NCBI RefSeq assembly: GCF_029633865.1
Contig: NC_079219.1
Span: 14,735,046-14,799,045 of the forward strand
From: Lampris incognitus
Lineage: Eukaryota; Chordata; Actinopteri; Lampriformes; Lampridae
Reading direction: 5' to 3'
DNA: 64,000 bases
Part shown: piece after piece, positions 9,115 through 21,429 of the stretch
Numbering within the stretch: position 1 is the stretch's first letter
Layout of the letters: every line of letters starts with the position of its first letter
Notes under the pieces: generated by a model
Told to the model about the DNA's origin: nothing
The model's input: the letters and a program-made list of their open reading frames with translations, nothing else
Databases searched by the model: none
Program-made: the position numbers and the translations under genes

Positions 9115-10615
9115 TCATAGGTTCATGGGAGGCGGGGTAGTCACCTGTTTGAGCTGTGTGTCTGTTGGTATCTGAGCAATACAGGTGTCAGATGGTAGCT
9201 GGGGTGAGGTAGCTGGTCTAAAATGTCCTGGTACCCTCCCCACAGTGCTGTTTGTGGACAGGTGCCCCAGACGAGGGTCCGAGTCGATCTCATAACGGTA
9301 GTGATACCCCTCCATCACATCCCGACAAGCATCTCTTGTGTCTATGATCCACTTTTTCATGCCTTTGCGGTTGAGATAGAGCACCAAAAGAAAGACCATG
9401 CCGACAAACCCCAGCACCAGCCCCAGGAAGACGTAGGATGTCTGTAGGGAGAGGTCAGTCACCTTGGCTGGGGCAGCTACACTGCAGCCAATGGCCTGGA
9501 TCCCAAGCCCTCGCAGACTAGCATTGTGCAATCCTCTGGGTGAGGCGCACCTCGCAGCTTCTACATCTGTCACCTGGGCCCAGGAGTTGTTCAGCCAGGC
9601 CACCAAGTCACGAATCTCACAAGAGCACATATAGGGGTTGTGACCCAGCAGAATGTGGCCGTGTCCCAGCCTCCCAAGCTCTCCCAGCGCGTCAGCCCCA
9701 AAAGTCCTGAAGGCATTGTGGGTCAGGTCCAGCACCTCCAGGTGCTTCAGCCCAGAGAAGGTGCCATTATAGACAGCTGCCAGATAATTACTAGTGAGGA
9801 GGAGGTGCTGCAGGTTGTGAAGTTGGGAGAACATTCCTGGAGGCAATAGTACTAGATGGTTTCCAGAAAGGTCCAGGCGGAGAAGACCCCCAAGGCCACC
9901 CCAGCGCAGGGCAGTGGCGAGGTCGGTCAAAGAGGTGGAGTTGTACAGTGACTGGCTGAGGTTGAGCTCCTGAAGAGGACTGCCTGGTATACTAAGAGCC
10001 TCTGGATGGATCAGTGCCAGCTGGTTCCCGCTGAGATCCAGAAAGCGCAGGTTGGACAGGGCAGAGAAGCTGTGGGACGCCACCTCTGAAATACTGTGAA
10101 AACGGCTAGACACTATAATAATCTGTCTTCAAACATTCAGCGTTTATTACTTTTATGTTTGGATTACATTTTAAAGATCAATAAAAATCTTTAGTGTTTA
10201 CCAGTAACAGGGTCAAAGTAACACACATTCACAGAAACACAGCACTTATTTCTTCAGATACATATCAGGGGAAGCTACAATCATATTATTTGAACGCCAG
10301 TCAAATTTCAATCAAGACATATTTTGAATGATAAACAAACAGACGATATCCTCACCTGTTATTGCTTAAAACGAGATTGGTGACATTCTCCAGTTCTGTG
10401 AATGAACCAGGTCCAATCCCATAAATTTTGTTTCCTGTGACGATTACAGTCCTTGCATATCCTGGGATACGTTGCGGCATCGTGCGTAGGTCCTTACGGA
10501 TACATTTCACCGTGCGTGTGGCAGCAAAACACTCGCAGCCAAAAGGACACTCCGTACACTGGTATGGTGCACAAAGCAGTACACCCAAAAATACATGGAT
10601 CACAAAAAAGTACAT
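9115..10615 (-). CDS. Trophoblast glycoprotein-like (5T4/Waif) LRR membrane protein, 2 exons
   Basis: Exon 1 is 10356-10615 and exon 2 is 9115-10093 (GT-AG intron, about 260 bp), giving 412 residues against 420 in human TPBG. The start at 10615 begins a signal peptide (MYFFVIHVFLGVLLC), and an acceptor-like ttgtttacag just upstream supports it as the first coding exon. Order: signal peptide, cysteine-rich LRR N-cap (CPFGCEC), leucine-rich repeats (LRFLDLSGNQL, LLRLDLSGNHL, LEVLDLTHNAF), LRR C-cap (NPYMCSCEI ... LVAWL), a TM segment at about 305-327, then a cytoplasmic tail with the family signature TRDACRD and MEGYHYRYEI. Mammalian TPBG ends in SSNSDV, a PDZ-type end. Here the equivalent STNSTV is followed by about 40 further residues. 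TPBG/Waif1 is known to inhibit canonical Wnt signalling at the plasma membrane. Which paralogue this is cannot be decided from the sequence alone. Confidence 0.85.
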
Positions 10616-11811
10616 ATTTAGACTGTAACCTGTAAACAACAAAGACCTTTTTTTTTCCAAGTTCAGAACAGCAAAATATGACCCGAAATGTAAGAAATCT
10701 TTACTACCAAGCAAAAAACAAAAAACTCCAAACCTAAATGTTGTCAGATTTTTCTGTAGGAAACAGCTTTTACACTAAAAAATAAATGTATAGTGGCATG
10801 GGTGGAAAGTGCTTTGCTTTCATCCTTCTACATCTGCTGTGCTGTGGAAATAAAGATCCCAGTAAGCTGATGGTAGTTCATATCACACTGAATCCTGTGA
10901 AGGCACAAAAAAAAGTGTGGTTCTCTTAAAGGTACAGCGTATGAGAGCATCACCGGTGACCGACCGACTCAAGACGGGGTGAACATAAAAAGAACTTTGC
11001 ACAGAGTACTTCCCATAATGATCGTTCCACAACGCAACACCAATCAATTGATATGGCATATGTATAAAACAATAGTTTTATTTAGAAATACACAACACCA
11101 AAATAAACACAATACATACTCAAAAACACAATACTGCAATGTAGTATTGCCCATTGTTTGCAAAACTCAACGCGACAGGCAAACGGGCTGCACGTTTCCC
11201 AAGCACAGAAGTTCTGTGTGGAAAACGGCTAACAAATATTTGGTACAAAAAGGGGACATGGGAGTCAATTTCACAAGACAAAACTGGCATTTTTCAGATG
11301 TGGGTATTTTGATAGTGTTCCTTTGATAGTGTTCAGATGTTAACTGTCAATACTTGAGATGCATATCCATTTTGTGCTGATATAACACCGCTATAAAGAT
11401 CCAGTTTACCTTAAACTATACAATAGATTTAAAAGATCACTGCAGCCTGAAAAAGCCTTGCTAAACTCAACAGCGTTGCTTTTCCTCTGAAGGGTTTGGA
11501 TTTTGTGATTCAGCATCTAGTGGGGAGGCCGTTCCCAAGGTTTCATGTTATCAAAGCTAAGGATGGCGCCTCGCTGTTGCAGCGGCTCCTGTTGTGTTTT
11601 CATTTTTCATCACTTTATTTTCTTGTTCATGTGTTTTTTTTGTTTGTTGACTTTTGTTTCAGTGAATTAGCAGCAATGGGTACTTTTTGTTTTGCCACTT
11701 TTCTCATGGTTCTACTGTTAGTTTTTACACTCTTTGTAACGGAGAGCCATGCGGAGAGAAGTGAGGGGATTGTTTACTCATGAGACCAGCTGATCACATT
11801 GAGTAAACCAC
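10616..11811. other. Intergenic, no gene recognised
   Basis: This is the 5' flank of the tpbg-like gene, probably including a non-coding first exon. The rest is AT-rich with only short, unconvincing ORFs. The 95-codon ORF at 11496-11783 is hydrophobic and resembles no family I know. No promoter element could be assigned. Confidence 0.4.
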
Positions 11812-14135
11812 ACAGGGGAGACAAAAACAACTTGACAGACTGCATCAAATTCTGTGAACACACCGCCTTGCTGGCCTAGACTATTCGCTGCTTCCCTAAC
11901 AATAAGCCCTGGGTCACCGGTGACCTGAAAGTACTTCTTAACAAGAAGAAGAAAGCCTTCGGGTCTTGGGATAGGGAAAAACAGAGGAGTGTACAGAACG
12001 ACCTGAGGGAGTTCAAGGACTCCTACAGGGGGAAGTTGGAGGCCAGACTCAAGCAGAACAACGCGAGGGACGTGTGGCCTGGAATGAAGGGTTCAAGGTG
12101 AGAGACAGACAACCAGTTGGCAGACTGGTGAAGGCAAATGAGCTTTACCATTTGTTCAACATTACAAAGTTGAATCAGTTCATCGGGACACAACGTTGTC
12201 TCCCGATGAACTGATTCAACTTTCTGTGATTTTCTTACCTGGATCATTGAGCATGCATAAAAAAATAAAGATTTTTTCAACAGGTTCAAGTTCACAGCCC
12301 TCAGCTGTCTCCTCCATCACACCAACACACATCCAGACTTCCACACACTTCCACTAATGCTTTCGGCCTTTCGCCCTCAACCCCCCCCCCCCCCAAGTGA
12401 GCTCCTTGGACCCAAACCCCCAACTTTTGAAGTACCTTTCCTCCACTGAGACAACAAGCACCCTCCCCCGCCTGACTGTGACTACTGGTCAGGTGAGGAG
12501 ACAGCTGGAGACTCCACCAAGGCAAGGCCACAGGCCCCGATGGTATCGACCAGCTGTCCTTACATCTCATGTGATGAAGGTGCTTGGAGAGGCTGGTCTT
12601 TGCCCACCTTTGACCCCAGGTGAAATCATCACTGGACCCTCTTCAGTTTGCCTACCAATCTCATCTGGGAATGGAGAATATCATCTACCTGCTGCAGCAA
12701 GCTCACTCACATCTGGATAGAACCAGTTGTACCTAAAGAATAAGGTTCTTTTGTTTTTCCAGTGCATTCAACAGCATCCAGCCACTGCTGCTGAGGGAGA
12801 AGCTGCAAGCAATGGGGGCAGACATGTCCCCCCCCCCCATCTCCTGGATTACAGACTACCCGATAGGCAGACCTCTGTTTGTCCAGCACTGTTCTGTCCG
12901 AAATGGTGGTGAGTAGTACAGGCGCTCCGAAGGAGACTGTGCTGTCTGTCTCCCTTCCTTTTATACACCACAGATTTTCAGTACCACTATGGGCTCATGG
13001 CACTTGCAGAAGTTCTCTGATAACTCTGCAGTGGTTGGGTGGGAGGAGGAAAAGTACAGAGCAGTGGCGGATGATTTTGTGGAGTGGGCTGGAAGAAACC
13101 ATCCGTTTCTAAAAGTGGCCAAGACCAGGGAGATGGTGTTCGACTTCAGAAGGAAGAAGCTTGCTACACAACCACTGGGAAAGAATGTTGACGTGGTGGA
13201 GGACTAGAAGTTACATGGGCGACTACATCGACAACAGACTGAACTGGAAGACCAACACTGAGGCTGTATATAAGAAAGGAATGAGCAGATTTTTTCCTGA
13301 GGACGCCAAGATCCTTCAATGTGTGCAGCAAGATGTTGGAAATCTTCTACCAGTCTGTTGTGGCCAGTGCACTGTACTTTGCTGTAGTCTGCTAGAGAAG
13401 CAGCATTGGAACTGGTGACACCAACAGATTTAATAAGCCGATTAAGGAGGCTGGCTCCGTAATTGGCTGCAAATCTGACACCTTTGAAGTTGTGGTGGAG
13501 AGGAGGACACTGAAAAAAAAAACAACTGATCATTATGGACAATCCTTACCACCCTCTCTACCACCTACTGGACAGACAGCGGTGCTCTAACAGACTGGTT
13601 CAGGTTCACTGTCACAAGGATCGATACAGGAAATCTTCCCTGCCCAAAGCAATAACTCTCTACAACACCTCACCTCTGTCTAACAGAGAACGCTCAGAAC
13701 TCAAGTTTTATGGCTTCTGTCTCAACCAAACTCCACCCTATTTTGCTCCTTCAGTAACTTTGCTCATGGTGAATCTGCACATCTTTATACTCCTACTTTA
13801 CCTCATTGCATTTTAAAAACGTTAACTACTTTGCACACTTGTCTGATGTTTACAGTATGTTATCCTATGTTTATATTTTACAGTGTATTCTAATATATTT
13901 ATATTGCGTATTCAAAAGACATATCCTGTATTGAGCCATTTAATTTTAGTTTATGTTGTTTACTTTTCCCATTGATATATACTTCTTTCTTCTAGTGTTG
14001 ATATGATTATTTATTGTGTATTTACTGTTCCCATGCAATGGCTGGATAACCTGCTGCTGTAACAAGAATTTCCCAATTTGGGATCAATAACCCAAATTTC
14101 CCCTCGGGGATTAAAAGTATTTTTGATTCCGATTA
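11812..14135 (+). mobile_element. CR1/L2-type LINE fossil with Penelope end inserted
   Basis: The 5' part encodes strings such as NKPWVTGDLKVLLNKKKKAF and YRGKLEARLKQNNARDVW, typical of the pre-RT region of fish CR1/L2-superfamily LINEs. RT-derived pieces follow at 12470-12720 and 13030-13420, and a tail near 13600-13690. The 3' end (aatttcccctcggggattaa, then an ATCT-type microsatellite) is typical for such LINEs. The frame shifts many times, so this is an old copy. A Penelope terminal piece with a hairpin (12168-12225) interrupts it. Confidence 0.65.
12160..12262. repeat. Penelope terminal fragment inside LINE
   Basis: gttgaatcagttcatcggga at 12170 is followed by its near reverse complement tcccgatgaactgattcaac, forming a short hairpin. 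Then comes the shared tail ttttcttacctggatcattg that also ends the fragments at 8600 and 53240. Confidence 0.6.
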
Positions 14136-14140
14136 CATAC

Positions 14141-14156
14141 ATCTATCTATCTATCT
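14141..14156 (+). repeat. (ATCT)n microsatellite at LINE 3' end
   Basis: Four tandem ATCT units sit directly at the 3' terminus of the LINE. This is as expected for LINE families that end in a simple repeat. Confidence 0.7.
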
Positions 14157-14159
14157 TAT

Positions 14160-15010
14160 AGCACAACTTCATAACTGTTAGCGTCACATTTAAAATCACA
14201 TTGAAATTGTCTACAGACATCGGTATGGATTTTAAAGGGTTTAAGGTAAATTTTCAGGTACAATGAAATCAAGTGGTAGTGACATCAACACAAAGGAAAT
14301 AAATAAAAAAACATAACAGCAATATTGACATTTTAACTTATCACTGTTTAAATATAGAATACATTATGCAAAAAAACAATATTGCACTTGAACAAAGGAG
14401 ACTTCTGAAAGTAGGTTCATGCAACAGGTTAAATATAAAGTAATTTGAGCAGTTCTGCAGTATTCTAAGAAAATCAGTCAGCTAAAGAATCACATTCACC
14501 TGCTTTCTGAACTATGAAAGTACGATGATTTTATATTTTTATTTTAGTCTGTCATTTTCCTTCAGGCACTTCACACACAAGCAGGAAGGGGTTCCTATAT
14601 TCATTCATTTCTCTCAAACTGCTTGTCAGCATTTTAGCAGCTAGTTGTGTTCATTACCTGGAATTCAAAATGCCAAGTTATTTTAGCTATTATAGGAAAT
14701 GAAGGGTATGTGTACGTGTGCATAATAATCCCTACATGTGGAATGCCCAGTGAAAAAAAAATAACCCACTAAAAACTTCAAACGTAAAATCATTGTTATT
14801 ACGAGTTTCCAAATGAGCCACAAGCAGCTGGACCTCGCCCACTTCAGGCAACTGGAGATGAAAATGAAGTCCTACATCTGGTATATTTCTGTATGACGAC
14901 GCATCCCATCAAAACGTTTCAGTCAGTTCGAAATTCAATGACATATCTTGTGTATGAAAAAAAAAGTCTGTGTCATTACTTCTCTCTCCGGCCCCATGTC
15001 TCCTTAAGGA
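14160..15010. other. 3' flank of tmem222, non-coding
   Basis: AT-rich, with no coding signal. A minus-strand AATAAA lies at 14538-14543, about 470 bp beyond the tmem222 stop, and could end its transcript. Nothing else was recognised. Confidence 0.35.
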
Positions 15011-18000
15011 TTACTGTAGGTTGAATGTGAGTATGAAGGTGGCAATGACACCAGAGAGCATGAAGAAAGGTAGCCAGGTCTTGAGGAACGCCGCACAACT
15101 GAGGGAAAGAGAGAAGGAGGATTACGGGTGTGAGCCACAACAATCATTAAAACCTGGAATTCTGGTGTAAGTGAGCATCAGAGAGGGTAAAAATAGATTC
15201 CGCTACATACTGAAAAAAGACTAGGACACAGGAAGTAATGTTGAGGCGTCGCATTGTGAAATCGCTCCTCTCTCTCCGTGGTAACCCGCCTTTCCCACCA
15301 TCCCCACGGCTATGCCCTAGCCTGTGTCCTATTGCCCTTCCCACCTGCTCTCCCGCTGCACACACAGCAAAGGGAGCCCCAGAGGCAAGGTGACCTCCAG
15401 CGGTGACTTAGAGAGGAGTGTTTCTGTCAGTGATGAATTACATGACTAACCCCTGAACTTTGAAGACGCAGTGCCTTGGGAGAACAACGCAGAGCCAGCA
15501 CAAACTGCGATGGCAAGTTTTTTTTCTATGTGGGTCAACAGAGAATAATGAGGGGTTTTCTCAGAACCATATGTCTCTTAATTCACAGTGCAAGTACCCT
15601 ACAGCAGAGCACATGTATAGGAGCCTTTAACACATCCAAACTTGTGCCTCTGATCCAGGATTGTCTTTGGCACAAATATTGTTGGCAAACAATGTGCTAC
15701 TAACAATACAATGTATAGCAGGATGTCTCTCTTGAGACGGCTCAGGTCCTTTGATGGATATAGCAAAATATTGCACATGTTTTGATCAGTTTCTAGAGGC
15801 TGGTGTAAGATCTTACACTTTTATGTGGGGGCGGGCTACATCTGTGTAAATGATGTCTACATAATGAACAAGGTCGACAGGGAGGCGAGTTCAGTTGCTA
15901 GACTTGACCTTGGCTTACTACAGACAGCGGTGGAGAAAAAGATGGTAGCCAAGTTGCTGGCCATCAAGGACAACGCCTCCCACATCCTTCATGACATGCT
16001 GATGAAGCGATGCAATTCTTTTAGCAAGACTCCAATAGCTAAGGCGTACCAGAGAGTGCTTTGGGAAGTTTTTATACTTACCACCAACAAGCTTCTAAAC
16101 TTCCTCCTGTGCCAGGGCTTTGACAATTGTACTAATGCACCCGTCTACTACACTAGATATACTACTCTTTATTCTATGTACTAGGGATTGCACGAATGCA
16201 TAATTTTACAACTCGAGTACTCTTTTCCTGTAAAACTCAAGTTCTCAAGTAGTCGGGGGGGGGGGTGCAGGAGGTGTCTTGCACCAATTAAAAAAGACTA
16301 TGCAAAAATGATGGGGTTGGTCTCAGCATATAAAGCAAAGCAAAGATAGAAAGGTCAGTCGACAAAGTGGGTTTTTCACTAAGTGTTCTTATTGTGTTTA
16401 GATATTATTTTGTAAATTCAATGAAACCTGGTCAACATTAGTAAGCCTGACTTAAAAATGAGATTATTCATATTTGCTTGCATCCATTTTTTAACAACAT
16501 TAATTTGTTTAGCTGCGTTAGTGTAGTAGCCTAGTTTATTACATGAAAGACTCGATGTTAGAGCCATCCTTGAGAAATCCATCAACAACTCACAGTTGTC
16601 GGACGTTTATTTCACCACAACCACCTTGGGAAAGAAAATCTGCAGTGAAATACAACAATAAAGCAAACACACATTCAGTAACCTACGATGTGAAGAAACT
16701 GAGCGTGCACGTGTTCTAGCATCCCGTGATTGGAGTACTTGATGTTAATATATAAACTCAAGAATTGATGCAACTGCTCGAGAAATCGAATGCTCGAGTA
16801 CGCTGTGCAACCCCTACTACGTACTGCTCTATCTACCGAATATTGAAAATTAATTCAGTTGTGTTCCTTTGAATCATGACCATGATGCTTATTCTGTTGT
16901 TTTTCTCCTCTAAAACTATTCATATTTATTTCGCTGATAACACCTCTAATTTTTTTATTTTTGACAAGTGTTGACCATTTATGGCTATTAGATAGGATAT
17001 TTTATAGTAGGTTAATTTCAGTGACACCGTTTAGTGTCTCTTCATTACTTTAGTACAGACAACACACTACTCTATGAATAACTTGTGCATTAGCCGTGTG
17101 TTATTAGACATTTTTTCAGTCCAAAAGAAGACTAAGAAAAGTCGCCCTATTTTGACTCTTGCTTTCCCCAAAGAGATTATAAAGGTTTATTATCCCTAAA
17201 CATATTCCTCCTGCTGTAACTTGAACACAGGATCTAACAATGAAACTCAACTCAAGAAACTAACTGTAGCACATATTGTTACAACTTCATTTAGCAGATG
17301 CTTTTATCCAAAGTGACATATCTGAGCGTTAATACAACACAAGCAAGGATCAATGCATAGGGTGCATAGAAGCGATTTTTTTTGTATTTTATCAATACCA
17401 TCAGGTGTGGAGGTGTTTGTGAGAGAAAAGAGCTGGTTCTTTAGCTTCATCTTACAGATAGAGAGGGAGTCAGCAGATCGAATGGAGTTTGGTAACTTGT
17501 TCCACCACCAGGGAACCACAGAATAGAAGAATCTGGCTCGTGACTGAGGACCCCGTTGTGGTGGAAGTGCCAAGGACCTTTCATTGACAGAGCACAGTGA
17601 GCGAGACTGAGTGCAAACCTGAATGCGAGAGCTCAGGTAGGCGGGAGCCATTTCAGTTGCTGTTTTGTAAGAGAGCATCAAGGTTTTGAATTTGATGCGG
17701 ACAGCAACTGAGAGCCAATGGAGGAATATGAACAGCAGAGAGACATGTGCTGATTTGGGTTGGTTGAAGACCAGACACACCGCTGCGTACTGGATCATTT
17801 GCAGACGTTTGAAAGTGCACGCAGGGAGACCTGCCAGTAAGAGTTGCAGTAATCAATGCATGATATTACAAAAGCCTGTACCAGGAGTTGTGCTGTATGC
17901 TCAGACAGGTAGGGTCTAATATTCCTGATGTTATACAGGGCAAATCGGCATGACCGAGCAATTGAGGCCACGTGAACCTTAAAGGTTAGTTGGTCATCAA

Positions 18001-21000
18001 TCATGACACCCAGGATTCAGACAGACTTTGTGGGCACAAGTTTGGTTGATCCAAGCTGAATATTGATCTGTTGTTGTAGGGATGGCCTGGCTGGGGTGAC
18101 AATGAGCTCAGTCTTAGATAGGTTAAGCTGAAGGTGGCATTCTTTCATCTATATAGAGATATCAGCCAAGCATGACGATATCCATGCCAAGACTGTGAGG
18201 TCATCTGGCAGGAATGATAGGAAGAGCTGGGTATCGCCAGCATAGCAATGGTATGAGAAACCATGGCAGTGAATGATTGCACCAAGTGAGATAGTGTATA
18301 TTGAGAAGAGAAAGGGACCGAGCACTAATCCTTGAGGCACCCCTGTGGATAAACCATGCAGTTTGGACACTTCTCCTCTCCAAGATACTCTAAAAGATCT
18401 CCCTGAGAGGTAGGACATGAACCAGCTGAGGGCAGATCCTGAGATACCAAGCTCAGTGAGCGTGGAGAGGAGGATTTGGTGGTTAACCATGTCAAAGGCA
18501 GCTGACAGATCTAGCAGCAATAAAAGATGAGGACTGACCAGCAGCTCTAGCCAAATGCATCGATTCTATTACCGACAGGAGTGCAGTCTCGGTAGTGACC
18601 CCGTTTAAAGCCAGACTGATTCGGATCGTACAGATTGTTCTCAGAAAGGAATTCAAAGACTTTGTTAAAGACCTTGCACTCAGGGACGTCCAGGTAGCAT
18701 AGCAGTCTTTATTCCATTGCCTACCAACATGGGAATCACCGGTTCAAATCCCTGTGTTACCTCCAGCTTGGTCAGGCGTCCCTACAGACACAATTGGCCG
18801 TTTCTGCAGGTGGGAAGCCGGATGTGGGTAAGTGTCCTGGTCCCTGCACTAGTGCCTCCTCTGGTCGGTCGGGGTGCCTGTTTGGGGGGGAGGGGGAACT
18901 ATGGGGGAATAGTGTGATCCCCCACATGCTATGTCCCCCTGGTGAAACCCCCCACTGTCAGGTGAAAAGAACGGCTGGCGACTCCACAGGTATCGGAGGA
19001 GGTATGTGGTAGTCTGCAGCCCTCCCCAGTTCAGCAGAGGGCGTGGAGCAGCGACCGGGACAGCTCGGAAAATAGGGTAATTGGCCAGATACAATTGGGG
19101 AGAAATCCCCCCCCAAAAAAAGACTGTGCGCTCAATATTCTTGATAGAAAGGATAGGAGTGAAACAGGTCTGTAGTTTTCAACCTGGGTTGAGTGTAGGT
19201 TTTTTGAGCAGCGGGGTGACCCAAGCTTGCTTAAATGCAGTGGGGAACACACCCATTGTAAGTGAGGAGTTGATGTGTGTGACTGTGGGGTCAAGTACGG
19301 GGGAAATAGTCTGTAGGAGGTTTGATGGTATCGGCTAAGAGACAGTGATAGTCACTGAGGTCAGTGAACGCTCTGGTTTTACACCATTTTCTCCGCCACT
19401 CTGAGCCTCGCCCTTTGATGACCTCAGTGAGCCATGGACTGGGGGGGGGGGTTATGAGCAGGTTTGGATGCTAGAGAGCAGAGATTGTTAAGAAAGGGTG
19501 CTAGTGAGGAACAGTGTGTCTATGATACATACTATACAAACAATGTGCACATGGACCAAAAATATTTACCTGACATGTTTTCCATGAATGAGAGAAAGCA
19601 GACAGAGGTTAACCATGTTCCAGGATGTACTGTTGTCGTAGCGCATTAGGTTGAGAGCCATGGCTACATGGGAGTGGCAATTATCACAGCACAGATTGTG
19701 CTAGAAAAAGAAAAACACATAAAACAAAGGAAGCAGCGATGCTGTACATATTTAAATAATTATACTTAATATTAAATTATCATATTTCTAAGGACATCAA
19801 AATACAGTTCTAAGAATTACCCCAAAAATAAAAGTACATTTATGGTTGTAAACACCATGTCAGAAGACAATCTTTTACATGAGATACGCCATCATACCGG
19901 CCGGCATTTGTATTCCTCAGAAGCATCATGGATGGCTTTATCCCATGTTGCAGGACCACTGCCACAGACCTTGTCCACATCGAGCTTCCAATACCTTTGC
20001 AAAAATAATTTTTCTCATTTAGATTTTTTTTAAAGCTTTGATTAAATTCATAGATCTGATGTTGAAATGCAACCAATATGCTGGATAGAAACAATTTTAA
20101 AAACTTACTTTGTTGGTCTACCGAAGCCCATGTTATCCTCCTGAGAAAAAAAAAAACAACCTGAAATTAGTTAACAAGAACGTTTTAATTTAGGATTTTA
20201 CCTTTGCTTGAATGGATCTCACCGATTACTGTATCTACAGGTCAAATGGATATCACAAAAAGAGTTAGAGTGTAAAAAAATTAATAAAGTAAACAAATGA
20301 TAGATTAAGTTTGTTTGAGTTGGCGTCCACTATCTTTCATTGGGAATACACCAGCTCTTGCCTTTACATTACAAATCAGACTGATGGCAAGTGGCCTTGG
20401 TACTTGGAAAGCTTTCTTGGTGGACCCACTTCAGCCAGTGGAATAAAGGGTGGTGTTCCTTTCCAATCTACTATGCACAATAGGTGCACATCATGCTTGA
20501 CTCACCGAGACAAAGTATGATCCTGCAAAGTCTCGTATGACGCCGGAAGAGGTACAGATACCCATGTGACCGATAAAGGGGAGCAGCCACCTGCATGACG
20601 CATTCACAAAAAATAAGGGGGGGGGGCAGCGGTTAAGTGTCAGTCAACCTGTAGACTTCATTGTTAAGCCCAGTGAAAGACGGCGTCAACGCTATTATAG
20701 TCACACAAAAGTTTTCAGATTTGATATTTGCATTTTCTGCCACAGTCTGCTAGTCAACGTGTGATGTTAAAAATCTTAATTTATCTAGCAGAGTGCTGGT
20801 CTTCCGTCTAAGCAGCTAACGTCGTCGCATTCAATGACAAACAATAACAGCGACCCAATAGCAACAGCCAAAAAGGAAAGAAAAACCGGATAAAATACAC
20901 TTACGATAAAATAGGAATAGGTGTCCAGACCACGCAATAAGGATAGCGGCTATTTATGCGGTCGATTTTCTCGAAACCCCCGTGGTAATTCATCATTACG

Positions 21001-21023
21001 TCGACGTCGTCCGCCTCCGCCAT
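15011..21023 (-). CDS. tmem222: TMEM222 (DUF778 membrane protein), 6 coding exons, complete
   Basis: Exons: 20905-21023, 20506-20590, 20109-20140, 19898-19994, 19570-19700, 15011-15098. All introns are GT-AG and the phases agree, giving 552 nt and 183 residues. The protein matches human TMEM222 nearly throughout: [81 protein letters not shown], and [17 protein letters not shown] as the last TM segment, ending in FNLQ. Hydrophobic segments lie near the FIGHMG region and at the C-terminus. The family (DUF778) is a small multi-pass membrane protein of poorly known function. The last intron (4.5 kb) is swollen by LINE, hAT and SINE insertions. The gene lies downstream of wdtc1 on the same strand, the same order as in human. 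A solo LTR in the sense direction sits 250 bp upstream of the start codon. Confidence 0.93.
15836..16110 (+). mobile_element. LINE ORF2 C-terminal fragment
   Basis: The protein string includes [32 protein letters not shown] and [11 protein letters not shown]. This is typical of the post-RT tail of fish CR1/L2-type LINEs (the 'NASHPLHDML' region). It lies in the last tmem222 intron, antisense to the gene. It is heavily 5'-truncated. Confidence 0.55.
16182..16816. mobile_element. hAT-type MITE with 8-bp target duplication
   Basis: The ends are inverted: tagggattgcacgaatgc at the left, and ...gctgtgcaacccct at the right with final 'a' at 16816. Flanking 8-mers ctatgtac (16174-16181) and ctacgtac (16817-16824) form a one-mismatch 8-bp duplication, as expected for hAT. 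Subterminal ctcgagtactc motifs lie near both ends. It is 635 bp, non-coding, in the last tmem222 intron. Confidence 0.7.
17285..19480 (-). mobile_element. L2-clade LINE fossil (minus), split by a SINE
   Basis: Minus-strand proteins include [20 protein letters not shown] (RT), [30 protein letters not shown] (RT box, YADD degraded) and the post-RT block [20 protein letters not shown] ... [10 protein letters not shown]. Upstream pieces lie at 19130-19300 ([15 protein letters not shown]) and 19330-19440 ([14 protein letters not shown]). The 3' end matches the common fish tail gcagatgcttttatcc near 17295. The copy is broken by several stops and frameshifts, is 5'-truncated, and is interrupted by the SINE at 18683-19118. 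It lies in the same orientation as tmem222, within its last intron. Confidence 0.75.
18683..19118 (+). mobile_element. tRNA-derived SINE (about 435 bp), copy 1
   Basis: The head has an A-box-like gtagcatagcagtc and a B-box-like ggttcaaatcc. The body is shared with copies at 41850-42283 and 62003-62422 (e.g. ctgtcaggtgaaaagaa, ggcgactccac, ggggtggag/ggcgtggag). The target duplication is aaagaccttgcactca (18667-18682) versus aaagactgtgcgctca (19119-19134), with three mismatches, so this copy is older than the 41.8-kb one. It is inserted inside the L2 fossil. Confidence 0.7.
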
Positions 21024-21175
21024 CACTGGATGAGTCTGTCCGAGTAAAGCGGTGGCAAAACGAAAGCGGAAACGCGCCTTCGTCACCACCGTCGATCTAC
21101 AAACTATGTAAACCGGTGTATCCAGGAGTTCTTTCTCCAAGGAAACCGAAGCACTAATATATATACATAGTGCTT

Positions 21176-21176
21176 C

Positions 21177-21218
<42 letters not shown>
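21176..21218 (+). repeat. (TA)n(TG)n microsatellite
   Basis: About 8 TA units run directly into about 14 TG units, roughly 155 bp upstream of the tmem222 start codon. It probably lies in the promoter or 5' UTR. Alternating purine-pyrimidine DNA can adopt Z-form. Confidence 0.85.
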
Positions 21219-21221
<3 letters not shown>

Positions 21222-21272
21222 CGCAAATATATGGGAACCTTTTCCGTGTTTTGTTATTTTCGGTATTATTAT

Positions 21273-21429
21273 TGTAGCGAATTCGGGGGACAACGCAACC
21301 GCAGGAGCTGCCGCGGCTAGGAGGCGAACCCGTATCGCCCGCACCGCAGGAGCCGTCGTTAACCGCTCGACTAAAGGGTCATACCCGCGAGCCAGCGGCC
21401 AGCGTGTCTTCTTATCCGTGCACGTTACA
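21273..21429 (-). mobile_element. Solo LTR of the TRIM-like family, sense to tmem222
   Basis: This 157-bp unit, from tgtagcga to cgttaca on the plus strand (TGTAACG...CGCTACA on minus), is the same length and sequence class as the LTRs at 6334-6490 and 22165-22321. It includes the tRNA-like box region. No convincing target duplication was found. It lies 250 bp upstream of the tmem222 ATG in the same orientation. Confidence 0.65.

Noticed and set aside
11496-11783. 95-codon hydrophobic open frame
   Set aside because: No family resemblance, no splice context, and a composition explained by T-rich DNA.
20921-21157. Plus-strand frame rich in Arg and Pro opposite tmem222 exon 1
   Set aside because: It is antisense to a well-supported coding exon and has no independent support.
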